The notes beneath the pieces are model-generated. The model had not been told where the DNA came from, searched no databases, and saw only the letters and a list, made by a program, of their open reading frames with translations. From Saccharina japonica (lineage: Eukaryota > Sar > Phaeophyceae > Laminariales > Laminariaceae), in contig MEHQ01004224.1 in assembly GCA_008828725.1 (NCBI GenBank), positions 62,001 through 126,000 of the forward strand: a DNA stretch of 64,000 nucleotides. The letters run 5' to 3'. Positions 53,745 through 64,000 of the stretch are shown here, piece by piece. The number at the start of each line of letters is the position of its first letter. Positions within the stretch are counted from its first letter, which is position 1. The translations under genes were made by a program, and so were the position numbers.

Positions 53745-54130
53745 GGGGTGTAGCTATGTCGTGCACGGCCGTAGTCGTATGACCATAGACCTTCGCATCC
53801 CTACAATGCGCGGGACGGAGCNTGTGGGTTTTCACCAACCAGGACAGACATTGCTGCACCAAGCGCGAAGCGCCGTGAGGTATTGGGCGAGTCGCATGAA
53901 GGGTGAGCTGGCATCCTACAAGACCGCTTGTGAAGGCGGACTGATAGGATGCACCAGGGCTCAAAGTTAATTAATGTTGGGTCTCCTGAGGAGGGGGTGC
54001 TAGCTGGGGTCGGGAGGTGTTCTATGCATTCGGCCAAGCTTGGTAACGTATACGACATAGACGCTCGCGTCCTACAATGCCGGACTGAGCAATCGGGTTC
54101 ATCACCCAATAAGCAGGCATTTGGCAGTCC
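53745..54130. repeat. Dispersed CATCCCT-type repeats, duplicate
   Basis: Contains cgtgcacggccgtagtcgta, ttcgcatccctacaatgcgc and gcgccgtgaggtattgggcg, then a more diverged unit (cgctcgcgtcctacaatgcc). It has one N at 53822 and many indels against 45305-45680, which points to poor consensus quality here. Confidence 0.6.
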
Positions 54131-54593
54131 AGTTGTAACGGGATATCCGAGGAATGGCTTAGTCGTTCAGTTTAGGCCGGCCAACCCATGTTTTGGTTTT
54201 TCTTGTACCCAGTTGAAAATCGATCGGTTCCGTTTTTTTCCGACCTAGCTGGCAGCGGTTAAAGACACCCAGGGTCGGGGAATTAAAAACTTTTGAAACT
54301 AGAACTACGTCGTTTCATGGGGACCCGTGAAATAGTTCAGGCACCTAGTTTTAGCATATAATCTACTTGCGTTTTAGACTGGGTTGGCGTTTGGAGCAAG
54401 AACAGAGTTAACGCGCCTGGGTTTCGAGGGAAAACTACGGGAAATTGTACTATTAATAATGGTGTCAGTAACGAATCTTTTTTTAATGGTTGTCCTCCGT
54501 ATGTCAAAAACAAAAGTACTGTAAGCATGCTAAAACAAAAACAAAAATAAAAAAATAGAGGGGGAAAAAAAAGGACACAGATCAGAGCCTCAC

Positions 54594-55919
54594 CTTCTCC
54601 TCGTCAGACGGCGCGCACGGCATCACAATCCCGTTGTTCACCACAACGATCGAGTCCCCGACCCTAGCAGAGGCACCCGCCGCCGCCGCCGCCGCCGCCC
54701 TCGTCCCCGCCCCCACCCCGGCCACGGCGGCATCAGCCTTCGCCATCGTCGCCGACACCCCTCCTTCTTCCAGGTCTCCTTCCGGCTCGAGGCGCACCGT
54801 GGCTGTCGGTGCCGGCGCTCCCAGCTCCGCGTCATCCTCGTAACGGTCTTCGGCGTTGCTATCTCTGCCGTCCATGAACAAGCGGGACGGGGAGTGCAGC
54901 TTGCCTCCGAACGGCGCANCGAGGGCTGGGGCTGGGGCTGTACTCCAAGCTTCCCCTGCTCGACGGGCGAAGCGGCTGGATTTGCGCCGGCGGCGCCAGT
55001 GCCGAAAACACCGGGAGGGTCGCGGTCCCGGGAGACATCCTCCTCGCCTCGACAGACATTGACATCGACATCGCCTCGGGAGACATCACCATTTCCTCCG
55101 GAGACATTTCCATTTCTTCTGGAGACATCGCCATTTCCTCGGGAGACATGGCCATGTCCTCGGGAAACGTTGACGCGGGAGGCATTTCGTCGATGGAGAA
55201 GGCTTCCCCCGCCTTGCGCGGGGTGTGGCTGGCGGGAGTCCGGGCCGAGGTGGGGCTCTCCGCCGAGCCTATCTTGGCGGACCTCGTCCGCTTCCGGAAG
55301 AAGCGGAGCACCTTTCCGATCGCCGCTGCGGACTGCGGCGACGCGGTAGCGGCGCCGGCCGCGTCGCTAGCGCCGTCGCGGGTGCGCGAAACATCAACCG
55401 CGCCATGGGAAGCGACGCCTCCGAGGGGACCACCCTGGGTGCCGCCGAGGTTTGTGCAACCGCGGCTTTCGTACCGGGTCGGTCGAGGGCACTGGCGGGG
55501 ACCTCGCCGCCGCCGACCCTACGGTTGGGTCTCTGACGCGTCGGGGTGACGAGGCACGAGTCGACTACGCACGAGTCGTAGAGGGAGGTGAGGTTTGTCC
55601 TCTGGCGTATGGGGCTGGCCAGGCGGGAGTCGTAGAGAGGGGTGGGGTTGGCCCGCTGACGGGTGGGGCTAACGAGGCGTGAGTCGTAGGGAGGCGTGGA
55701 CCTGTCGGTTGTGGCGGGCGACCAAGCTTCCACCGGAGTCGCCACCGACTCGAAGTCTGAGGAGGTTGGGCGCTCTTCTCTCGGGTAGGCGAACATCTTG
55801 ACCGCCGCCCCTCCCGACGACGGGGGCGTGCCGTCGGGATGGCCTTCGGTGTCGGAGAAGAAGAATCCCGCGGGGGCTTCGTCGAATGAGCGGTGCGGGC
55901 GGTGGAAAGAGCCATTTCC
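54594..55919 (-). CDS. GT2 gene exon E2, duplicate with lesions
   Basis: Same splice sites and overall length as 46125-47450. It differs by an inserted N at 54919 (gcgcancgagg), a missing C near 55457 (tttgtgcaacc for tttgtgccaacc) and some substitutions near 55018-55025. The missing base breaks the frame after about 154 codons, and the N prevents reading across the other site. This is either sequencing/consensus error in an unmerged haplotype or a dead second copy. By position this copy lies nearest to E1. Confidence 0.55.
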
Positions 55920-56716
55920 CTGCAAAAAAAAAACAAAAAATGAAAACGAAAACAAAAAATCGAAAAACAAGAAAAAGAGAAAAAGAGAAAACAAACAGAA
56001 TCGAGCGGAAACAAATAAATGAATCGAGCAGCAAGGTATGTATGCACAGGAGTGGGGGTCAGCGCGTTGCGAGTATGTTTTTATGTATCGAGACGAGAGG
56101 GTAATTTGAAAGGAAAAAAAAAAAAAAAACGCCAAAAGTTGGAATGCAGGGATATTTATGATCCTTCTCGACGCCATAGAGTCGTCGTGTCGATAAATCC
56201 TCGACTGTTTCTTTCCGGATAAAACGCGAGGTGCTTGCACAACTTTTAAACAAAATGCTGACCGGGTCAACTTTTATCTCGTCTTGGGCTCCCCTAACTC
56301 TCCCACTGCTGGTACGGGCACGCACCGCTGCTTCCACATTATATTATCATCGTTACTATTTTTTAAGCGAATGCAAGTTACTACTAATGTCGTACCCAGC
56401 TGCAAAAAAAAAACAGGAATCCCGTCCGAGTTGGCTGAACACGATTTTACGACCATCGACCTATATCCCTCTGCCCAGAAACCAAACTACAGTAGTAGTA
56501 GTAGGAGTAGTACTCGTAGCGATCTGCAACGTTTTTGTTCCGCCAAGCACACCACAATTACAAAAGATCCTGACTCAAGAATTCCTTTCGGTAGTAAGAA
56601 TTACGCATACATTGGGTGCTACATACGTACACAGCGAAATCCTCGAGCTCACAGCTGTTTTTAAATTTTGTAAATATGTACACAGCAGTACAACGTGCTG
56701 TTATTAATAGTATTAT

Positions 56717-56834
56717 TACGGGGTGGGCTAATGATGCCATAGTAAATAGGACCTACGGTGCACACAAAAACATATATGTTTTACCTATTTTTACTAACAA
56801 TATTTGGTCCTATTTACTATGGTCCCCCCCCTAA
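56717..56834. mobile_element. P1 element, duplicate of 48248-48365
   Basis: Same left-arm insert and ends as the copy-1 element. Confidence 0.78.
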
Positions 56835-57069
56835 TAGTTTCGTATCGGCTGCCAGCTTCCCCCGCCGACACTCAGTGCGCTTTAAGGTAAGTATATACGT
56901 GTATATCATATATACGTACATCAGCTATGATGGTCTATGACCGGTACTACTGAACTAGGCATGTGCAACAAACAGTTATGAATACAGAGGAGGGTGCCCC
57001 GATTTAAGAGGAGTCAAGACATAAGAGCATTCGGGAGTTAAGAGCGGTCAAATCGGCACGTATGTCCCG

Positions 57070-57830
57070 GGTGTCCCGCCTACGAGCATCCTAAAATATA
57101 TTTTAAAAAAACAAAAAAAAAAAACAGCTGTGAGATCGAGGATTTGGTCGAAACTCATCAGTAGCCTTCACCGCACCACTGAATTATTATCTAGGATAAA
57201 GTATGGAAATCGGGGAATATTTTATTATGTACCTTTTAGTGAGGTCGACCAATTTTTCAAAAAAAAAAAAAACGCCTGATTTTTTCGAGACAAAGCTCAT
57301 AAGGGTCGGGGCGGGGACGGGGTTGGGGTTAGGGTTAGGGTTAGGGTTAGGGTTAGGGTCTAAAGTTGTGTTTTCGGCGTTTTTCTCAATATTCGGTCTC
57401 ATAACACTGGAACCACACGCGGGCCACAACCAAGTCCCCGATTTCTATACTGTATCCTATATAATAATTCAGAATTGCGGTAAAGGCGACTCAAACTCAT
57501 CTTTGCTACTCGTAGCTGAGTGTAATACTTCGATCGCGCGTTCTCAGGCAGGATGTACAATATGTATTGCCTACGAACTACAGATATTAGATAAATGTGT
57601 GGTTAATATTAAGAACGCTTGTTTTGTTGTATTAATAGGTTGTCACCGGACGCTCTTAATTAGGCTTAAATAGGGGTACCCACTGCTATATGGTGTATTA
57701 TGCGTGTTTGGCGTCCTCTCTCGCCGCTCCGATGGTTGGGTGTAGCAGTCCGCCTTGACGTGCTTGTCGTGCTTCAACCATGATGGAAAGGCAGCGAAAC
57801 TACTACTACTACTGGTAATATTACGGGGGA
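57070..57830. other. GT2 intron interval with an interstitial telomere tract
   Basis: Apart from the TTAGGG tract (57322-57359) there is an A-rich run near 57098-57124 and no exon I can support. Confidence 0.5.
57322..57359. repeat. Interstitial telomeric repeat (TTAGGG)n
   Basis: ggggttggggttagggttag followed by three more ttaggg units, then tctaaagttg. About five perfect units plus degenerate ones. Short degenerate CCTAAC-type pieces lie about 1 kb away at 58302-58350 (aaccctaaccc, gcctaaccctgacc) on the opposite strand. Confidence 0.9.
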
Positions 57831-57930
57831 CCATATGGTAAACAGGGACCAGCTATGGTTGATAAAAAAGGGAAACATAGCTGTGTGCATCGTAGGTCCT
57901 AGTCACCATTAATAACTAGGGTCCCCCGTA
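57831..57930. mobile_element. P1 miniature element
   Basis: The arms are ttacgggggaccatatggta and actagggtcccccgta. The interior is diverged, with an ttaataa insertion in the right arm. Confidence 0.7.
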
Positions 57931-59273
57931 GTAACGGTAGTAGACAACTCCGGTTGGAAAAAATAGGAAGGGTGGAATGTTAGCTTCAACCTTAGCGCTA
58001 CAGCCAGTCGTAGAGTCTAGAAGCATGTATGTATCTATTTTCGAAATAGAATAAACTACGCTGAAGGGGCGCGAAGGTGCCACACACACAAACATATATA
58101 TGCCCTCCCTTGGTTAATATTCTTCGACTATTTAGCAACAGCTGTTTAAGCAAGTTCAAGCTATCCATGCTACACGTGTTCTCACACAAAGTAAGAACTA
58201 TTAACTGATCTTCCGGCGAGATCTTCTAGGGATCGGGCTGTTCGATTTTCCGTGGAGCTATTAATAGGAAGCACTTCCTAGCGGGATCAAGGTACGGCGT
58301 AGACCCGCATAACCCTAACCCATCTCCTACGCCTAACCCTGACCTTAACCCCTTAATTCAGAACTGAAAATATTATCCCACACTAATTCCAAGTAGTTTC
58401 CCCCCAAATACGTGAAACCAGTTCTTAAAGGGTTAAAGGGTTAACCCTTCTAGGACTGGAGTCCCGTTTTGGGGACAAATCACTTAGAATTAGAGTGGTT
58501 TGTCCCCAAAACGGGACTGCAGTTCTAAAAGAGTTAAAGGGTTAAAAACTGATCCCGCGAATTTGCGGACTCAAAACGGCCCAAAACCGGGCGAGAAAAG
58601 CTGCTGCGCCGCTTTCGTTTTTTATTTTGTTGTTCCAAACCTGCGGACCACGACGAGTTACCCCCTCACACTATTAGCGACGGCTGTAAATTTCCCGGAA
58701 TATTCCCGGAAATATCTTATACGGACGAAAAGTTAAATACTACTGCAATACACCAAATCCTGGACGGAAAAGCTTGAAAGGAATTTCCGGGCAGAAGAGT
58801 CTCCAAATAATGAAATAATAGCTTCAAAAACAAAATCGTATACCTGGTACGTACGAAAAAAAAAATGGCAGAATTAGTGTCTTTTGATAGAAACGTCAGC
58901 GACAGAAAAAGTCTTGGCGAAACAAATAAAGACAGCTACAAAATACAGAATATAGTCTTGACATAAAATCTTGGAACCAAAATAAAAGCCGTATCGTACG
59001 GCATGCTTTTTTTTCTACAGACATATTTTGACAGAAACGTCGAAGGCAGAGAGAAAGATCTTGACAGATAGATAGATGGATGATAAGTCAGTGACATAAA
59101 AATCTCGACAGAAACGTCCCATACATGACAGAAAATTAAAACTCAGTGGCAGAAAAGCCAAAGCCCGAAAAGCTTGGACATGATAATATTTTTGACAGGA
59201 CAAACACTCTTCTTGTAGCATTTATTTCTCGCCATTATTACCTACGTACGTACGTACAGCAGCAGCAATAATA
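57931..59273. other. GT2 intron interval with palindromes
   Basis: Besides the R2/R1 pair at 58344-58540, the stretch 58860-59215 has many repeats of gacagaaa/aaatcttg, an internally repetitive AT-rich tract. No exon is supported. Confidence 0.5.
58344..58540. repeat. R2 (inverted) and R1 palindromes side by side
   Basis: 58344-58432 reads from ttaattcagaactgaaaata to gaaaccagttcttaaagggt (R2, inverted). 58436-58540 reads gttaacccttctaggactgg, agtcccgttttggggacaaa, a short centre cttagaattagagtgg, then tttgtccccaaaacgggact and aaaagagttaaa. R1 is an almost perfect ~95-bp palindrome. Confidence 0.75.
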
Positions 59274-59482
59274 TTACCGGGGACCATAGTAAATAGGACC
59301 AAATTTTGTTAGTAAACATAGGTAAATATATAGGTTTTAGTGGTTACGGTGGGTTCTATTAACCCTTACAGGACTGGAGTCCCGTTTTGGGGGAAAATTA
59401 CTTAGAATTACAGTGGTTTGTCCCCAAAACGGGACTGCAGTCCTAAAAGGGTCAACTCTGCCCTCCCGTATTAGTACAATTC
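59274..59482. mobile_element. P1 element with an R1 palindrome inserted
   Basis: The P1 left half runs from ttaccggggaccatagtaaa to acggtgggttctatt. R1 follows (59361-59457, aacccttacaggactggagt to cctaaaagggtcaa), and the P1 right end ctgccctcccgtatta comes after it. R1 therefore behaves as a mobile palindrome. Confidence 0.65.
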
Positions 59483-60142
59483 GCAACAACACATAAATAT
59501 CACACTTGAGCGCTTGAGCTTGCAAAGATGAGATGAGTGTCGACGAAACCCTCAATCTCACAGCTGTTGTTTTTTTTAGTTTTTGTAAATTAATAATAAA
59601 CTCCTTTTTGGGCCCTTTTGCTCAATCTGTTTTTTTTCTGCGGTAGTAGTAGGCTGTGCTTCGTGAGCAAGTCCACAACAAAATATCTGTCTATAAGACA
59701 TACACCTTTCTCTCTGGACCGAAATACAGCAGCACCATGTAATAACCGGTCTAATTCTGAATTCAATCAAACGGGTGGTATATTTCCGACCCGAGGTTTC
59801 GTATAAAGTTTCGTCCGAGGTTTCGTCCGAGGTTTCGTATAAAGGTACTGTCGTCTCTCCATAAAAACTTCAATCTAACCATAGTTTTCTTAAGCTTTTC
59901 ATGCCCTCAAGTGGGTGGTATTTTCAACCTATATAAACTCAAACTCCCATTTTCGTACGTAGCCTCTATAGGACCGCACTCCCTCAAGTTTTCGAGACGG
60001 AAAAAACTTGGAATTCGAGTGAGATATATATATGTAAACATGTGTCGTACCAGGTATTTATTCTGTGGACAAGATGCAGCAGCAGCAGCAGCAAAACAGA
60101 GGGCTGGGTTGATGTTTGTGGCGTACGTACTCTGCTGCTACT
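59483..60142. other. GT2 intron interval, no gene
   Basis: A short tandem of ccgaggtttcgtataaag/tttcgtccgaggtttcgtcc lies at about 59789-59842. Nothing else is recognised. Confidence 0.45.
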
Positions 60143-60266
60143 AACGGCGGAGCATGGTAAATAGGACCAAATAAATGTTGTTAGTAATAGTAAAAATAGC
60201 TGTATGTCGTAATCGTATAGGTTTTTCGTTTGTACGGTAGGTCTCATTTACTATGGTCCCTCGTAT
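60143..60266. mobile_element. P1 miniature element
   Basis: From ctaacggcggagcatggtaa, with ataggaccaaataaatgttg, to gtctcatttactatggtccc. About 124 bp, slightly expanded in the middle. Confidence 0.72.
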
Positions 60267-60820
60267 ATATATATAAGATGTACCACGCTCAAAGGAGACC
60301 TTTTATTAGGTACCAGGTACCATATTATTATTATCTTTGCCATCCGACAATGTGCAGCATGATCTTCAGCGTTGATCACTCATAAATATTAGTGTTGCCC
60401 ATCATGCGCGTACGCAAAGTCCTTAATACTCCAGCAGAGTTTTGTTTTAGGCTGTCCTGGGACCGCGGGATTATCAATTAAAAAAAAATGGCGATGGGCT
60501 CATGTGCGAGAACGACAACAGCAAACAACAACATCTCCAGCCAAAGTAAGCTACGTAGAGTCGTAATATTGTATATATGAAGTACAGTAGTACAGGACAC
60601 TTAATAAGAAACAGGAAATCTGGCCCAGGCTGGATTTCTTATTTGAAAGAGAGGGTTCTTGCTTTCTGCACTAATTTCAAGATAACGACTCCGGAATTTC
60701 TTATTTTCCTCTCGCTCTCAGCCTGGATTTCTCATTGGCCTGTTTCTTATTACGTAGGGGTCCTGCACTACTGTACTACTATTTATAAAAAAAGCAGTGT
60801 GTCACACAGGTCTGTCTCAC

Positions 60821-60993
60821 CTTCAGTTTGTCTTTGGCCGGGCCGACAGAAAGCGAGAAGGGGCCTCGTCTTCGCGTCGTATCTTTCCCCGAAAACAGGG
60901 AGATGGGGGTGAGGCCATGGGCCAGCGAAAACGCAGCCTTCTTCGCCTCAGCGTTGCTCCCGCTCTCCTCTCCCTCCGCTCGGCTTGGCAACG

Positions 60994-61029
<36 letters not shown>

Positions 61030-61045
61030 TACTCTCGACTTCCAT
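60821..61045 (-). CDS. Putative first coding exon E1 of the GT2 gene
   Basis: ATG at 61043-61045 in a tccccccc-ATGG context. The frame stays open upstream to a TAA about 90 bases away without another ATG. The 75 codons encode MEVESTP, a run of ten Ala, then SLPSRAEGEESGSNAEAKKA, AFSLAHGLTPISLFSGKD and PFSLSVGPAKDKLK before a GTGAGA donor at phase 0. The (CTG)n tract at 60991-61024 produces the Ala run. It joins E2 in frame. There is no signal peptide or membrane segment. The assignment to this gene is by order, strand and phase only. Confidence 0.5.
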
Positions 61046-62422
61046 GGGGGGGAGTTGGTCTATTTGTTTTGTTTGTTTGCTTGCCGTGTGCTCGTAGAGG
61101 TTTTGTAGTCCTGTCCGGCTAAACAGATAGATCTCGGCTTATACGAAGCTTTTTCTGTGGCGAGAGCACACCAGAGTTACTTGGATTTGTTGAAGCACGC
61201 GCGCGGTATTTCTGGGAAGAAACAAAGAAAGGGCGAGATCGGAGAACGAAGAAGAGGAGATTGATTGATGAATGAAGTGAGAGGATTTCCAACTATTTAA
61301 TACTGCTGTTATAAGGTCGAATAATAAACCCGCCACCACGTAACACGCATATTATAAAGTAGGAGTAGGAGATAGAGGGGGGGGGGGTGGGTCTAACAAC
61401 TTCACCACGGTTCCTGCTGTACATGCAATACGCATGTAGCGAGGAACTTTCAACAGAGAGATCCCCGCCCTGTTGGCAGCGGTGCTGGGACGTTGGCAAC
61501 TACAGTACCTGGTACCTATACAGCTACTACTCTGTACACATCGAAGGTTCGGCGGTACTCGTACGACAAGCATACTACGACGTACCTGGTACCTACCCCC
61601 TTGCTTCGATCGAATACACGATCATCAACGCTACTAGTTACGACGTACGAGCGTAGTACGCATGCTTCATCTTGATTTTGCGTCAAAACTCAGCTCGGGC
61701 GAAACTGCACCACAGAACAAACAGAAGACGGAGGACGGAGGACTCTCTGCTGCAGGTCGTGCGCTATATTACAGATAGATACACAGATTATTCGCACTAC
61801 GAAGACAGATCGGTATGTGGATGATGTGGGTGACGCGGGTGATGTGGGTTCAATCTGGCTTCGCGGCGTTTGTATGCCAGTGCCAGCGATCGAGCGAGCA
61901 GTGTCTACAGTTAGTAGTCAACGCCACAAGCCCTGAGAGAACAAACGTACTGCTTTTACTACTACTACTATGTACCTCGCGAATACACGCGTTTTGCTCG
62001 CTGCTGTCGCGAACTCAGCGTGTATCACACGAAGCCGCATGCATCCATCCATACGATACATACATCGCGAAGGACACGCATGAACTCCGACTACGTCGTA
62101 CTACTGTACATGTTTTGGGCAAACCGGGGGAACCCAGTACTTTGACAAGCCTGATAAAGCCAAGCCACCCTCCGATCACGACATGGACACACCCTACAGG
62201 TAGATATAAGCAGTGCCCTAGCTGGCGAAGAGAGTACGTCGAAGCGCGTGGGCAGTACGTACTTCTATTATAACGAAGCTTCTCGGCGTATAGCATGCCT
62301 CGGCAGGCACACAAGAGACAGCAGTCAGTACATGTCCCACACCCACCTTGCTTTTACAGCTGTAGGACAGATGCCACCGGCGATGGATGTAAAGTAGAAC
62401 CACCACTCCAAGCAGATCTTAT
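61046..62422. other. Upstream region without a supported gene
   Basis: Possibly the promoter side of the GT2 gene. It contains a G-rich tract at 61378-61388. Frames at 61815-62273 (plus) and 62015-62314 (minus) overlap and show no motif. No TATA box or other control site is clear enough to call. Confidence 0.35.
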
Positions 62423-62742
62423 TAGCCGGCCGGATAGAAGATACGACAAGGGAGTTTGATTCGGTAGATCAAGACGAACACGGGTAGCGACAGCAGCAGC
62501 AGAGCGGCAGAAGCAGCAGCAGCAGCAGCAGCAGCAAGCAGTGGGCAGATGAGCCGCGCAAGGACAAGAAGAGCGAAGCACCCAAAACTCGAACGGACTT
62601 CGTTTACGCGTGCGTAGCCGGGGTCCTCCGCCCTTTCCTCGTGTTCGTAGTAGATTGTAAACTCTTCGTTCGCCACGTTCGCTGGGCTCGATCGTCCGTT
62701 GCCCTGCTGAGCTAGCTGCCTGCGACTGCTTCGGTTAGACAC
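62423..62742 (-). CDS. Doubtful exon with an Ala-rich membrane segment
   Basis: A minus-strand frame reads NRSSRRQLAQQGNGRSSPAN, EEFTIYYEHEERAEDPGYAR, then SSFGCFALLVLARLICPLLA, a long Ala run and LLLLSLPVFVLIYRIKLP, followed by stops. The first codon is GTG, not ATG, so it would have to be an internal exon (a possible acceptor is cacgtgag). The (CAG)n tract at 62500-62534 gives the Ala run and may be the only reason the frame looks hydrophobic. It could hold N-terminal helices of a membrane protein, but no family is recognisable. Confidence 0.25.
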
Positions 62743-64000
62743 CTCACGTGACGTCGTTTATCGTGGTTTGAAATTGCGGGTAGTGTCCGGTACATCTCCC
62801 CCCCTCGGCCCGTCCTAAATAAAACAGGATATCACAGAGGGTTTATTTTTTATTTCCTCGGCTCGTCCTGCGTCTCTGCTGGACGAACCGAGGAAATAGA
62901 CCAATGAACGGGGCTGCCTCTCAAGTCTGACAGTCCCGTGGAAAGTTCTGGGAATTTTTCTCTCGGCGGAGATGGCTTCTCTGTTTCTTCTCCCATTTTT
63001 TACGTATTTCCGCTGTACTTTTGCGCAAACCATCATCTGCGGAAACCTTCAGAGTGTGACGAGAGGATATACCCCGCAGGTCGGGCGCCACCAGCCAATG
63101 TACTGGTGGTGGTGGTGGTGTCTGCTACAGAGATTATTGCGTACACAGGGCGTGTCTGCTGCTGCGGCTGCTGCTCCTACTGAAAAGCTGACTGCTGTGG
63201 TCAATCAACTGACCATATCTCAGCTGTTTTGTCACGGTTTCTCAACAATTCGACGAGCGAGAGCGCCGACGCGGCGAGAGGGGCGTGCTGAAAACTCTTT
63301 CGTGATAAAAATGAAAAGCACGTACCGTCATGGGGGTGGGGGGCTGCTACTACCCACGTGACGCCTGATCCGACCTACGACTGTAGGAGGGAGCCGGAGC
63401 CAAAAGGGAGACGGAGCAAAAATGGGATGGGAGCAAAACCAAAACTGCAAAACAAGCAAAACAAATGAACTGACTGTCGTATGGATCATACGCGTTTTGC
63501 CGCTTCGTGTTGGTTAGAAAATGCGTGCCCCTCTCTGTCCGGAAAAGTAAGACACGTTTTAATTTACTATTAACGAGTTAGCGGCCCTTATCGCGAAGTA
63601 CAGAGGTGCTGGTACAGGTCCACGCCGTTCGCTTCCGTACTGCCAAAGGCAATGGATCAGATATATATGCCTCTTTAGATAGGCACAGCATGCGCGTTAA
63701 CGGTGACTACCGGTATTAGCGATCCGACGCATACAGATTATGTTGTAGTGTCTTAGGATCGGGTAGTCTACCGGCGCCCCCCCCCCTCTAAAAAAATAGA
63801 AGCCACTTGCTTCAAGATTGTGCCGGCATTTCTTACGCTCGGTTCTTCTGCTGTGCGGTGATACGTACGTGTAGTGTGTGTAAGTACGGATTTGATCATG
63901 TATATATATATGTGTGTGTGTTCTTCACATTAAACCTTCCTTTCTACCCGTCGACATCCAGCACACCCAGTGTCCGTGCCGATTCTTCATCCTAAAAAGG
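62743..64000. other. Right end of the window, no gene supported
   Basis: Contains an inverted pair tttatttcctcggctcgtcc / ggacgaaccgaggaaataga at about 62848-62901, a G-rich (TGG)n tract at 63104-63120 and C-runs near 63777. The frames are short and without motifs. Confidence 0.4.

Larger units (their letters stand above)
48603..57069. repeat. Tandem duplication, copy 2 (8.47 kb)
   Basis: Direct repeat of 40154-48601. Past 57069 the sequence is unique (gtgtcccgcctacgagcatc). The copy has Ns at 53822 and 54919 and many one-base indels against copy 1, including inside E2. E3 and E2 are repeated here, but exons E4-E10 and E1 are single. Confidence 0.95.

Noticed and set aside
61815-63361. Several 100-150 codon frames near the right end
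   Set aside because: They overlap on both strands, lack motifs, and several depend on CAG or TGG repeats.
1-64000. Virus-like or LTR element
   Set aside because: No integrase, reverse transcriptase, capsid or long terminal repeat signature was recognised on either strand.

Overview
The window looks like a nuclear chromosome of a stramenopile, most likely a brown alga. The reasons are a multi-exon bacterial-type (GT2) cellulose synthase gene with long introns and GTGAG/GTAAG donors, an interstitial TTAGGG tract, ankyrin-repeat debris, and very many short inverted-repeat elements. The species is an inference. There is no operon structure, CRISPR array or rRNA gene, and I recognise no virus-like or LTR element.

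Layout. (1) 1-6140: a GC-rich satellite in two related blocks. The first has a 449-bp higher-order unit made of two ~225-bp monomers. The second is more diverged and alternates spacings of about 177 and 240 bp. A 600-bp spacer separates them. (2) 6950-11150, minus strand: a decayed multi-exon gene whose conserved blocks read, in order, as a transposase-like core (DGSHK, DNCC, LLDFWH, RGTDRVE..H) with a complete WRN-type DEDDy 3'-5' exonuclease domain between the second and third acidic blocks. This is the most unusual coding feature here. (3) 8860-19300: a field of ~250-bp inverted-repeat elements (family T1), some inserted into one another, with remains of a minus-strand ankyrin-repeat gene at 14846-16140. 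(4) 19300-22750: AT-rich DNA without a gene I can support. (5) 22759-61045, minus strand: a large GT2 cellulose synthase-like gene. Eight 3' exons (E3-E10) join in phase from 40599 down to the stop at 22759. They encode the DDG, DxD, SED and QQYRW catalytic motifs and the C-terminal membrane helices. Two upstream exons (E1 at 60821-61045 and E2 at 46125-47450) encode a disordered, SP/TP-rich N-terminus that is in phase within itself but does not join E3 in phase.

Two duplications matter for this gene. A ~1.6-kb intragenic duplication (24158-25703 and 29397-31026) gives two identical 93-bp copies of exon E9. An ~8.45-kb direct tandem duplication (40154-48601 and 48603-57069) repeats E2 and E3. 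Its junction is a single N and its second copy carries further Ns and small indels, so unmerged haplotypes or an assembly error must be excluded first.

The introns are filled with miniature elements: P1 (~100 bp, GGGGGACCATAGTAAATAGG ends), K1 (~445 bp), G1 (~205 bp fold-back), palindromes R1 and R2, and a tRNA-headed, poly(A)-tailed SINE with three visible copies. The region 61046-64000 holds no gene I can support beyond one doubtful exon.
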